64,000 nucleotides of DNA from Pleurotus ostreatus/Saccharomyces cerevisiae fusant (Eukaryota; Opisthokonta). This document shows positions 11,808-22,910 of this stretch, in pieces. Each line of letters begins with the position of its first letter. Position 1 is the first letter of the stretch. The position numbers were made by a program, and so were the translations under genes. The notes under the pieces are model-generated. The model saw only the letters and a list, made by a program, of their open reading frames with translations, was not told where the DNA came from and searched no databases. The stretch is taken from NCBI GenBank assembly GCA_024196135.1, contig JAMQCK010000018.1, positions 124,001 through 188,000 of the forward strand, given 5' to 3'.

Positions 11808-14800
11808 CTAATGATTCATCATGAAAGACGACCACCGAGGATCAAGCATAGCCTCTGCTGGCGGCTCTCCCTGCGCAGGCCCCATCGGCGCATCATAGCC
11901 CACGCCCATCTGCATCCCATAAAACCCATCCGCGTTCTGATACGGTGCCTGCTGGCCATATTGCATCGGGAACGAATGAGTGAAGCGCGACATCCCCGGG
12001 TTCACGAAACCCTGCGGTGGCGGCACCGGTGCCCCAGCGTTCGTATCCCACCCCAGCCTCGCCGGACTGAAGCCGTCGAAGTCGCCCGCGAGAAAGCCCT
12101 GACTCTGCGGCTGCTGCTGATTAAACGCGCGCGAGAGCAGGCTGTCGAGCTCACGATCGTCGTGCATGATGGCCGCGAGCGACTGCGCTGGTGCAGGCGG
12201 CGGCCCCTGGCGAATCGGCGAGGGTGATGGTGGGCTGTATTGGAACTTGACGGGCGCGCAGCTGGTTGCGCCCCGGCGCGAGAACGTGGACTTCGCCGCC
12301 GGAGAAACGAAGCGGGCATGTCCGGCGAAGATGGCGAGCACGTCCTCGTCGTCTTGATCTTGCCGGGCAGTGTTGGGGAGCTGAGGCGGGGCGTTCTCGC
12401 TGTCGTTGTTCAGCGCCGAGCGCGCCTGAGCGGAAAGCTTCTGCAGGATGGGCTACACAAGCACAGGTCAGTCGTTTGCTATCCACTTTGCGAGTGCCAA
12501 CAACATACCAAAGCCGCAACCGCGCGCTTACTGCGCACTGCAGCCTTCGCAAATAACGTGCATGCTTGGTCGAGCTCCTGCATTGCTGGAGCCGCTAGAG
12601 GTGACTTTGGACCGCGAGTGACCACGGTCCCGAAGACAATCTGGGGACGAAGTCAGTAGGCAGGATACGGCTATGAAGGGCGACTGCGTACCGCTGCACC
12701 GAAGGCTTGCGTCCACATACTCAGATGCCGCGCTGCTGAAGTAGGCGCGATCTCGTAAAGCTCCTTCACAGACTTGAGTATGGTCGTAGACGCGCGGTAC
12801 GCAGCGAGGAATGACGGCGCATAGTTCGACTTCAACGGGTTGACGGGCTGTTCGAGGATAGCCTGTGCGAAGAAGGACCTGTGGATGAACAAAAGCACTG
12901 GAGTAACGCCTTCAGCAAGGATGTGACGAGCGTTAAGCTAGTCTGCACTGACCAGTTTCCTTCACATGGTCTAACATACCATAGCCCACTTTGTTCTTCG
13001 TGTCCCTCTTCAACGCGTCCTTGCCCTCCGGCAAAGCGAACTCGCGGACCTTCTTGTCGAGGGCCATGACGACGGCGTAGTTCGGCGACTCCGCCACGAC
13101 CATCCGGGCGACGACCTCAGAAAGGCATTCGGAAGCGAACTTGAAGTGCCACGTCTCCACTGCATCTCGTTCAACGAGAGTTCTAAGAAGGAAGGAATGG
13201 GGCACATACGTAGGCCTGTATCCTGCTCGTTCGCTGGGTATTCAGGGAAATTGCAGTCGATGTAGTGTCTGGAGAAAGCTGGTGGTCGGCCAGTGTTCAA
13301 GCTCTGTACAGTACGTGAGTATGGTTGAGGGAAAATGAGGTAGATTCAGGCGGACCTGCCAGATGTCCGCAGTAAACAGCTGCCAGAATAGATGTCGGCG
13401 ACGTCGTATCATCTTGGCAGACAAGCCCCAGCGCTCCGAGTCGCGATCTGCAGGATAGGTTGAGCAGAACGTCCTCACATCTGATCTGACCCGCGCTCAC
13501 GTAGACCGATCTGGATGAGCTGTGAGTTTCACCCGAGCAAGGCAAAGAGGTAGGGCTCACCGTCTGACACAAATGGCACGCGAAGGTGAGCAGGCTCCAG
13601 GATGTCTCCATGGTCGTCTCAGCGCTCTCATCGTGCGGCCCAACGCCACCCTGGCTCATGAGCGCACAGTACATGCTCATGAGATGCAGCGCCTGTATAG
13701 TGAAGATGCTCGGGGTCTCCATCAGGTGGCGCAACTGCAAGGCTGCATGCGCGAGCTGACGATAGTGGACTGCGAGCTCCGTGCCACCAGGTTCACCACA
13801 GCGTACGAGGGCACCCACAGAGAAGACCATGAACAGAAGCGCTAGTGCATGCGGTCCCGTGCAGTCCTTGCCATACCGGTCGTCGTCGACGTGGTCTTCG
13901 TCGGGCATTGGCGGCTGTGGCGGCAGGTAATCGGGGTATAGTCGCGGGAGCATGTCGCACTTGACTTGCGCCCATGGTGTGGCCCGCCAAAGGGCGTTCG
14001 CGGGGTCGTAATACGCGTCGATGAGCGCGAGGGCGTCTCGTAGAGGTGGGAGGTAGGTCAGGATGAGTGCGTAGACGTCGCCTTGACTGCCGATGGGGGT
14101 GAATGGGAAGGCATGCGAGAACAATGTCGGATTCGCCGTGTATGATGCGGGGGATGTTGGTGGCGAGGAGGGCACAGGGCTTGGTGTCGTGGTAGTTTGG
14201 GAGCTCCCTGACCAGTGTGGGGACTTGCCGCCAATGATTGGGGTTGTAGCCATAAGCAAGCTCTGGTGGAACTTATTAGACTTACGACTCAGCATTTCTG
14301 TAGGAGCACATACCTCTGCGCCGCCTGTCGGGCCAAAGAAACGAGAAACGCCATGATCGCTAATGGAGAGCGTCCCAAAGGCGTCTATCATATCGTCGCG
14401 CGCCTGTGGCGCTGGAGACGGACTTGGCGAGCTCTCAGCTTCAGCTATGAGCTGATCGACGTTGATAAGTAGCTTGTCCTCCGCGAGTAGGGGATGTGGC
14501 TCCTTCGAAACCCGCCTTTGTGAGGCCTCAAGCCCAGCTTCAAGGGCCCTGATGCGCTCTCCCAGGCGGCCAAGACGGCGATGAAGATGCTCTGTGGCCG
14601 CGAGCACGTAGCGCGTGCCTTGCCCTGTCGCGAGCGCGCCATTAGGGCAGAGGGACGCACAACCACGTCGTGTGCACGATTGGCATGGGATTTGCTGAAG
14701 AGAATGTGTTGGCAATGGGAGGGGTAAACTGGGAGGGAGACGCACCTTGTCGCATCGTATCTTTAGCCTATGGCAAGGGCGGGAAATCGGTCAGGGGAAC

Positions 14801-15020
14801 GATGGGACGGAGGGCGTGACATCGCACCGTCTACACTCGGCACAACTAACCTCGCCTATAGTAAGACCTCCGTTAGCACGCCTATCTTACACTCTGCGTG
14901 TTGTCGGCACTCACCCCGTGCGCGCTTCAATTCGATCTCCCGAGCCTGCGGGTTGGTTGCATCTTGCGCTGGTTCCTTGCGCGAAGGGCGACGAGAAAGC
15001 TTGCTTTTCTCTGGCGGCAT
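11808..15020 (-). CDS. Zn2Cys6 fungal transcription factor (TF2), paralogue of TF1
   Basis: This is a nuclear regulator. The start at 15020 (MPPEKSKLSRRPSRKEPAQD) is chosen because splicing from it through two short introns gives ELKRARG, then GEVSCAECRR, then LKIRCDK, then QIPCQSCTRRGCASLC. That is the same six-cysteine spacing as TF1. A linker helix (LHRRLGRLGERIRALEAGLEA) follows, then a long fungal-specific transcription factor region (LALLFMVFSVGALVR, LHLMSMYCALMS, LFIHRSFFAQAILEQP). The Gln/Pro-rich tail ends DPRWSSFMMNH. It sits next to the P450 and about 7 kb from the synthetase 3' end, so it is the best placed candidate regulator of the cluster, though this is inference. Confidence 0.85.
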
Positions 15021-15444
15021 GATAGTGGCAGTCAGGATTCAAGGAGAGACATATATTGTATGCAGTGTCGCCATTGACCCCTGCGACTGCGGCAGCGGAA
15101 TTGCTGGCAGCTGGACTGCGGTCACCATTGTGAGCTTCGGGCGGCCCGGCCGACCGACCCGCGCCCACCGGTCACGATGAGCCGCTTGGACCTATGGACG
15201 CGCCCTCACCCTCCCCCCTGCCACTTTGACGGATGTCGGCGGTGACTTTGATGTACAGTCGAACCTCTTCACAGCGAGGATATTGCGAAGGTATTTCTTA
15301 TAGCTGCTCCTCCCCAAGAACTCTCCCGAAACCTTCAAGACAACGCAATTGTGGCAATCGATGCATGGCAGACGTGACTAGTACAATTGATAGCCTACAG
15401 TCAGGTATGCTATCTCGTTGTCAGACTCAACAGCAGATACCGAA
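15021..15444. other. TF2 promoter and P450 3' region
   Basis: The stretch is GC-rich around 15130-15180 with several CGG/CCG triplets, but no exact copy of the TF1 dyad. I see no gene. Confidence 0.45.
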
Positions 15445-17790
15445 TTAGCCCACTAACGGCTTCGACCCCTCCCTCACCGTCACAATCGTCGGGCACACTC
15501 CACGGCCAGCTAGCCGGTAGTCCTCGATATCATGCACTCCCGCGGGCAAGCTCAGCGTCATCCGCTGCAGGATGGAACAGGCTGCCATCCGCATCTGCAT
15601 GTATGCGAGCGGACGCCCGACGCACATTGCAGGGCCAAAGGAGAAGGGGAAGAAGGCTGTCACGTCGTGAACAAAGCCAGTCTTCTCGCTCTTCTCACCC
15701 GCAGAGCCGATGAGCTCCTTGAAGGCGGGGGCGCGGTCGGCTTCGGGGAGCCAGCGGTCTGGCCAGAAGTCGTTGGGGGCGGGAGAAAAGTAGGTGGGGT
15801 CGCGTTGCAAGGCATAGGTGTTGCTATATTCTCCTCGGTCAGCAAGCACTAGCAAATCAAGCCGGAAGCCACTTACATGTTGACTTGCGTTCCAGCAGGA
15901 ATGTAGCTTCAAGAAGGTGAGCAAAGCAAAGCAAGTGCAAAGCAAGAGTGCCTACCGATCTCCAATCATACGCGCGCCAATATGCTGGGTGCTGCGTTGA
16001 GCACCGTTGGGCACAGGCGGCTGCAGACGCATCGCTTCGTTCCTATAAAGTCCATGTAAGCCGCTATCGCTACCGCGTGAATGATTACTGACAAAACAGC
16101 ATTCAGATACGGCATGTTCGCCTGCTTGACGGGGTCGAAAGGCGACGAGCCCGGAGGGAACGACCCGTCGATCTCCCGTTGCAGACGCTCCTGCATCTCG
16201 GGGTGCTTCATCAGGAAGTAGAATGCGTTGATCATGACGTGGGATGTCGTGTCTGAGCCGGCGACGATGGCAAGGAGACCGTCGCTCATGAGCTCGTTCA
16301 TCTTGGGCGGGTGAGGCTCGTGGCCGTCTTCGTCGATCTGGAGGGGTGGCAAGAGGATAAAAGGGTGCAAGCACAAGGCGAAGAAGGTGACGCACAAGGT
16401 AGTGGAAGAGGTCCTTGCGCAAGGAGCCCTCCCGCTTGCGAATCTCGACGCGTTCGGCGGCGAACTGCGCGAACTTGCTCGTGACGGCACCCTTGAACTC
16501 GAGCATGTTGAGGTAGCGAAGTGTATATGGGACATGCGCCGTGATGTTGTTTCGCCTAAAAGCCAGCAGTCAGTTGCGTCCCTTTCGATTGGGACCAGCA
16601 AGACTCACCGGAAGGAGCCATCCATGAGGTCAATGACGCCGGTATGGTCCTCTCCGTGGCGCATGAGCTCGAAGCCTCCACCGAAGCTAGGTCGCGATCA
16701 GTACATCCCAAGACACCTTCAACACTCGGCGTACGCCATGTCACCCATGAAGTCGAACCTGCGTATCCGTCAGCCATTCCCTCTCAAGACAGCCGCTCGC
16801 AACATCACATACGTATAGTAACTCAACCACTGGTCCAGGTCGAATGGCTCCTTCATCTTCTCCAGCAACTGCACAAACTGCACGGTCCGGTCGCGGATGA
16901 TCCCCTCGTACTGGTGCAGCGCGGACTGGCTGAAGCCGCGGTTCCATACTTTGCGACGGCGCAGGTGTTCGGCGGGGTCTCGCTCGCTGATGAGAGAGCG
17001 AGTGGCGCCGGGCGGAACGCGACCGTCCCAGACTGTGGACGTCGATCCGTCAGCAAGCGGTAGAGCTAAGGTAAGTCCAGCAACGTACATGGTCCCTTGG
17101 GAAAGCCCTGAGCACCGAGTACGGGGAAGATGGCGTCTGCATCGCAGATGGAGAGTTCATTCGGGCCTGGGGAACGAGGTCAGTCGGTAGGAGCATAAGG
17201 GGGCAGAGGCGTGATGTACCGATGCGAACGTAGCGCTATGGTTTCTGTTAGCGTCCTTTATACTTCTTCTAGCATGCTTGCTCACCCCATACTTCTCATG
17301 CAGCTTCTTGAAGTAGGTGATGTCGACGCCGAGGTGCTCCTTGCGCGCGAACAGAATGTACGCCATGCGGAACTTGCTCAACTTGTGCAAGAAGGGGCCG
17401 GGATACTGCGCAAGCCTAAGGAGTTGTTCATGAGTCCAGGTCAACGATGTGATGCCAGAGGTGCTCACGGGTGGAAGGGCGAGACGCGGTATGCCAGCGT
17501 GCAAGCAATGATCGTGGCATAGTACAGCGCGTACGTTGTTGCGACCGTGTAGAGCAGGCTACGGGGAAATGCAAGGTAGAGCGCGGCGCTCAAGGCACTC
17601 GGGACCGCGCCGAGCAGACCAAGCAGCGGTAGAGGCCTATCAGGCTCATAACGCTTGAAGATATAGTACACGATCTGCAGACGCGTTCAGCAAGCAATCA
17701 GGCTAGAGGCATACGCGTACGCACCGATCCAGCCGCTACTGTCGTCGCCAACGGGTGCTCCGCGAGCACCGTTTGCACCAGAGAAGTCAT
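15445..17790 (-). CDS. Cytochrome P450 monooxygenase
   Basis: This is a haem monooxygenase anchored in the endoplasmic reticulum. The start at 17790 gives MTSLVQTVLAEHPLATTVAA, then after one intron a hydrophobic stretch (LLGLLGAVPSALSAALYLAF … LLYTVATTYALYYATIIACT) acting as membrane anchor. Catalytic landmarks are the I-helix AIVAGSDTTSH, the K-helix ExxR in NEAMRLQPPVPNG, a PERF-like NDFWPDRWLPEA, and the haem loop FPFSFGPAMCVGRPLAYMQM with the cysteine ligand. Total length is near 560 residues, usual for fungal P450s. The gene has about ten introns. The family number cannot be given from sight. Its place between TF2 and the acetyltransferase-like gene, upstream of a synthetase, fits a tailoring oxidase. 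Confidence 0.9.
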
Positions 17791-18799
17791 GACGAAGGGA
17801 AGATGGAGCGCACAAGGCCCACCGTAAACCCTCGTATGTAGTCAAGCCCGTATGATCAGTCACCAGCGTACGAGTGGGGTGCAATCTGTATGCCTCCCGC
17901 AGATCTCCCATCTTCGACGCAGGAGCAAGTCGACATCTACGCGTCGCGGACGAGCTGCATGTGCCTCGACGGACCACGGATGGGCTGGCTTATCGCGCGC
18001 TTGAGCTGGTGCATCGCGGTCCCACGCCACCGGTGAGCTGGTGTAGATGGCTTTGAGCTGGTCTACGAGGCCTTTGAGCTGGAGCATCTTGCTATGAACT
18101 GGGGTATGGTCGCTCTGAACTAGGCTCAAATACCGCGGTCGCTCTGAACTAGGCTCAAATACCGCAGACCCATCATGCGTCCGACGCGCCACCTCGGTAG
18201 CGACCCAGCAGCAACGAGTTTGCCAATGCAGCGCAGCCCTGACGGCACGTTCAGCACCCCACGGACCCTTTGCCGACAAGTGTTGTCAATACACGATGCG
18301 TGCAGCTGCCCTGCCCAGCCTCCGACGGACTCGCGAGGAAGGTCTGCTGAGGCTTGACCGCGCGGTGGACTTCCTTCAGTCGGGGTTTGGTGGCTATTGT
18401 CCTCCTGCAATAGGCTGGATTGAGATGGAATAGGAATCGCATCTATACCGATGGCGATGGAGATTGCTCATCCTGCTTCAGATCGTTCAATGGTCGGAAG
18501 ACTTTGTAGCCCGACAATCATTACTGGTAAGCGCTCGAGGCTGTTATCTCTGCGCTGAACCTCAAGCTCGCTCCCCGTCGGGACAGCTCCGCGCACAGAA
18601 GGCTGCAAAGTGTTCATATGCCCCGGCAACGGCACACAGGATAATCGAGAAGTAGGTCCAGTTGACCTCTAAGTTGACGCCGAACCAGCGATAGGCAGAA
18701 CTTGAGCGAGTTCGAGCGCAGCTATACCGGCTTTGAGGCGCGGAAGTTACAGCCCGACATAACAGTACGGACGCGTGCTCCACCCCCACTGACCGCGCT
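17791..18799. other. About 1 kb without a gene, with short repeats
   Basis: This lies between the P450 start and the acetyltransferase-like 3' end. It holds repeated GAGCTGG words (18005-18085) and an exact tandem duplication (18108-18165, listed separately). No open frame shows a domain. It serves at least as the P450 promoter. Confidence 0.5.
18108..18165. repeat. Exact 29-base tandem duplication
   Basis: Copy one is 18108-18136 and copy two is 18137-18165, identical base for base. They begin GGTCGCTCTGAACTAG and end AAATACCGC. Related imperfect words (GAACTGGGG, GAGCTGG) precede them. Located upstream of the P450 start. It may be a minisatellite or a duplicated promoter segment. Confidence 0.85.
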
Positions 18800-20441
18800 C
18801 TATAGCTTGCCAAGCCGCGCCGCGGGTCGTACATACCGCGTAGCCGCCTCGTCGACGTGGATGTCTAACAGGTCACGCAGCGCAGCGACGCGGTCCTCCT
18901 CCGTCCTCAGTGTACGCAAGACCTTCGCCGCGTCGCCGATGTGTATTGTCACCTTGTCGTGAAAGAGGAACAGGCGGCCCATAGGTGCGCCTATCTTGCT
19001 GCTCGGCTGCGCCGCTTTCCTCGTCCCCAGCGTCTGCTCGGCGAGTGCGGTCGCACAGTGGGCCGCATCGCGGTCCCTGGCGCGGATGTTCCGAATCGAC
19101 TCGTCGTCGAGGGTGAAGCATTTGATCTGCGATAGCAAGAAAGCAGGTCAGTGATTGGCATCCAAATTGTGGTGGCCTGAAACGGGGAGGATGCACGAGA
19201 CCGTGTGCGGACGCGTAAGGGAGATAACGAGCGCGACAAATGGGGAAAGAAAAGCAGAGGAATCCGTGGAAATGTGTGCGCGATAAGCGTCCACGACGGT
19301 GGGCGCTCGAGAGCAGGGTAAGTGGGCGCTGCTGGAGAGCGGAGGCCATCCCGATGGCGCGTAAGCGGGGAGAAATGTGGTGAGGCCTGGAGAGGAAAAC
19401 GACCACGTGCGAGCCCAACAAAGCGCCCACAAGGTCAAGTAACACGCGCCACAAAAGAAAATGCACTCACAACTATGAGATATCGCACGAAAGGGTTGCT
19501 CGACCAAAATCCGGGACCGCCCTCTCGAGTGTTGAAGGCGTGCATCCACATATCGAAGTCAGGGTAGTAGAACTCTTCCTCCGTGAACGAGTAGATGATC
19601 TTCCATCCACCACCGTACATTTTCCCGCATCTGACTTCGAGGCGCCATTCCGACGAGCCTTCAATGGCACTGTCGGGATGAGGTACTTTGGTCAGTCGGT
19701 GGCATTCGGGCGGAGCAGCGCCTGGCACGATATTGCTGGGATCGGCGGAGAGGAGGATGGGCCGTGTGAGGCCACCTAGGCCGTAGGAGACGTCGAATAC
19801 GTAGGTGGTACGGTCGTCTTCGCCGAGCTGAAGGAAGCCAACTTCGTGTTGCAGGCCGCCAAATTGCGGCGGCGCACCGTCAGCTGCTTTGTTCATTCGC
19901 CCAGCGCCTCCGTAGACTCTGCAAGCAGAAAATGAGAACATACAGAACACAGAGGCCAAAAGAACACACCTGTATCCTAAGCCACGTAGCATCTCCAGAA
20001 GAACTAGGGAACGAAGTTCTGATGAGTCCTTCCACTTAGCGGTATCCACGTACGGCCTGTGGCAGCGAAGCAGACGTCGCCGAAGCGCCGCCCGGTCTTC
20101 GATACATGTCGCTCATAATAGTCGCGAGGGTCTACGATTGTACCACGCCATGCAGTACTGATGATTGGAGCTCAGTAAGGCTCGGGCACGAAGGGGAAGA
20201 CATTGTAATGTGAGACGTACTAGTGCAGATCCAAGTTGGAAAAAGGCACACGTAGGAGGTGCTTATGCACGACGAGCTCAAGATTCTCTAGGTTCGCGTC
20301 GAATGTCGAAGGAGAGATTGAGGCAGCGTTGGGGTAGTCGATGAAAGCAAGCCATTCAGATACTTCGGAAGCGGAGAAGCACGAGGGTTTACGCTTGATG
20401 AGGCGTCCGCCAGCAAGCTGCCCGTCTACTTGAGTAGTCAT
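18800..20441 (-). CDS. Arylamine N-acetyltransferase-family protein with divergent active site
   Basis: This belongs to the NAT fold, which transfers acyl groups from CoA to amines through a Cys-His-Asp triad. The order of landmarks is VPFSNLDLH near residue 70, then VSKTGRRFGDVCFAATGQL with the candidate cysteine. GLGYRVYGGAGRMN, GLQHEVGFLQL with the histidine and TYVFDVSYGLGG with the aspartate follow. GKMYGGGWKIIYSFTEEEFY and a C-terminal strand region close the protein. The triad is kept, but the usual RGGxCxExN box is altered: the Glu and Asn after the cysteine are Ala and Thr. It could acylate an amine on the peptide or a precursor; an amide-forming release role, as for RifF homologues, is a remote alternative. 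The divergent start is 180 bases from the acyltransferase gene. Confidence 0.78.
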
Positions 20442-20621
20442 GCCGGGGTAGGACTGGCGTCAGAAGGGGCACCTCGGAAGACGAGAGTAAGAAGCATTGC
20501 GCGCTGCTTATAAGGGCCGTGGCACCGTCGACCTCGGGATCATGATGCCAGTCGGCGTGATCGCGTCGTGGCCTTGTTCTCCGGCGCTTATTTTGCACTT
20601 AACGTGCCTCAGCCTCGCGCA
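20442..20621. promoter_or_regulatory. Short divergent promoter (NAT-like / acyltransferase)
   Basis: Only 180 bases separate the two divergent starts, so the genes probably share promoter elements. I see no clear dyad in it. Confidence 0.5.
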
Positions 20622-22084
20622 ATGGAGAAGTACAGCGCGTACAGGGTGGGTCTATACCCCAGTCCTGTATAGAACTTACTGACACCAAGACTTAGGATCC
20701 GGGGACGGGAATACAGGTTAGGACGCTACTGCCGCGTCGTTCCTCGTGCTAATCCGGCTCGTGTACTGCAGCCGTTCCTCACTCCTGTTCCTCCCCTTAC
20801 CTCCAACAACTTGACTACTCTTGCTGCGCCCCTTGCATACGCTCTTGGTGCAGTACGATTTGTACTAGTTCTGGTTCTGGTTCTGGTCCATGTTGTACTC
20901 GTAGACGGTCTCTGCCTGGTATTCGTGAGTGCCTTTTCCATACTCTGCCGCATGCCACTAACCAGACCTTGATCAGCGAATAGTTCCACCACTCCATAGG
21001 CTAATAGCCGGAGCCTTGACGAAGGTCACCACTCGCGCCATCCTCTTCGTATGCGGCTTCTTTTGGATCCCGGTGGAGGTTGTGACACGGCAGCGAGGGT
21101 GCGTGGACAGTCGCCTTAGTTTCTAGACGATATCCTGACTTTCGAGTACAGCCGCTTAGCTCAAAAGCCAATTCCATGGCGCCCCAAAGCGGGGGATATC
21201 ATCGTCAGCAACTGGGTCTCATGGATCGAGCTGCTATGGCTCGCATTCCGGTACGCTACTACCCCTCCCCACCTTCCTGTCAGCTTACGACCTCCCCTCT
21301 AGCTTCAATCCGATCTTCGTCTACCCCATCGTTGACGCGCTACCCAAGGCACCCGCACAAAAGAGCTCCCCTTCTCCTGTCTCGCACACGCCTGGACGTC
21401 GGACTGGCACCGGCTCCGCCGCGGTCGCCGCTCCTACGACGCGCGAGGCCGTGCCGCGCGCACCTATTACAGGCTTCCGCACCGCATCACTCCTGGAAAT
21501 GGTGTGGTCGACTGGGAACGTCCTGCCACAGCCTGGTAAAGGCCGCTCGCTGGAGGACATCCGGAGGGCAGCGGACCGGCCGATCGTCGTTCTCCCTGAA
21601 TGCACCACAAGCAATGGGAGAGGACTCCTGCGCTTCGCAGACGTGTTCGGGCGCACGACAACGCCGAAGGGCTGCCATGTCTTCGTGATGTGTACAAGGT
21701 CAGCCACCAGCCGTTACCTTCATTGCACCATCTCTCATTGAGCGCGTTTGTAGATGCGACCCGCCCACTGCGTGGACGCCAACACCTACTCTGTCCATCC
21801 CGTCCACCACGCTCAACCCGCTTGCGCACGTCTTCCAACTATGCACCACGCTGATCCCGCCAACAATGTCTATCCGCCTGCTTTCGATGGCAGAGCTCCC
21901 GAGTACGGGTACCTTCATCGCGAGCGAGGTCCTTGGCGCCAACTCCCCCGCGCTTGGGAGTGATGGGCAATTGACGGAGGTCTGCGCAACGCTCATCGCG
22001 CAGATTGGGAAGATGAAGAGAGTGGGCTTGGGCTGGGAGGATAAGCTAGCTTTCTTGGAATTCTATCGTAGCAAGCGAAGGTAG
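20622..22084 (+). CDS. Lysophospholipid acyltransferase, Vps66/Loa1 type
   Basis: This is a membrane acyltransferase of the PlsC fold, related to yeast Vps66/Loa1, which acylates lysophosphatidic acid at the ER or lipid droplets. The start at 20622 gives MEKYSAYR, spliced to DPGTGIQ and PFLTPVPPLTSNN, the typical N-terminus of these proteins. A strongly hydrophobic span (VRFVLVLVLVLVHVVLVDGL) follows. Splicing at TTGATCAG gives FRIVPPLHRLIAGALTKV, then IIVSNWVSWIELLWLAFRFN (acyl-acceptor side). VVLPECTTSNGRGLLRF corresponds to the PEGTxSNG box, with Cys for Gly. The C-terminus is GWEDKLAFLEFYRSKRR. It is likely a housekeeping gene lying inside the cluster region. Confidence 0.8.
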
Positions 22085-22193
22085 CACTCGATGGTGATTA
22101 CTAGGAATAACAGCGTTGAAAACGTTCAAATGTTCTGCGGCGTAGTGTCGTCGATTCTCCTACGCTATATTTGTGGCCTTGCGACGAGAGCAC

Positions 22194-22910
22194 CTACACC
22201 GTCTCACTGATAACATCTCCCAGAATACGCGCAATGTCCTTCACATGCGGCTCCTTGAACAACTCGAAGTGCGAGGCTGCCACCGTAACCGTCGTCCAGG
22301 CGTCCCCAAGCATCGTACCCCACCCATTCCGCTCGTCAAACAGCTCTCCATCTTCCGATATAATATCGCGTTCCGGATGGTCAGGGTGCTTCATCGCCTT
22401 GATCGACGTGATCCTCGTCTCGCTCGATAGCCGCCGCGACAGCGTATGCGCGCGCAGGATGTCGATGTTCTTGTGCACCTCGTGTAGGAGGCACTCCTCG
22501 AGCGCCGCGGGGTGGCCCTGCCGCTTGATGAATTCATCGATGTCCATGCGCGCAGCGGTAAAGGTGTCGACGTGCGGCGCATCTACGAGAACGAGCGACG
22601 CAGACATGCCGCGATCTTCGAGACGCGCGACGACCTCTGCGGCGACGGTACCGCCGAAGGACCAGCCCATGATGGTGACGCCAGCCTCGCATGGCGAGAC
22701 CTGTGCGGCGTAGTGCTCCGCCATGTCTACCAGCGTCGCAAAGCCGTCACGTCCGAAGTACGGGTCGTTGAGACCGACGAGGTTGGCGTCCAGATGAGCA
22801 GCAAGCGCACGGTATGGTGTCGACAAGCCAAACACGTCGTGGATCATGTATATCGTTGGGCGGTCGCTGGCTTTCTTTATGCGGGTCACGCAAGGTCCTG
22901 GTTCGCTGCT
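22194..22910 (-). other. NRPS domain: type I thioesterase
   Basis: This is an alpha/beta-hydrolase of about 240 residues after T3: PTIYMIHDVFGLSTPYRALA, the nucleophile elbow IMGWSFGGTVAAEV (22640-22680), the acid in LVLVDAPHVDT, and the histidine in VAASHFELFK. It releases the product by hydrolysis or ring closure; which of the two cannot be told. Confidence 0.85.

Noticed and set aside
11275..11835. Minus-strand frame of 186 codons after TF2
   Set aside because: It overlaps the TF2 end in another frame, has no domain, and its composition is that of non-coding DNA.
18562..18834. Extension of the NAT-like gene through a frame containing WTYFSIILCAVAGAY
   Set aside because: The NAT domain is complete at its stop at 18800-18802. 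A GTATGT lies near the end, but joining to this frame adds nothing known from the family.
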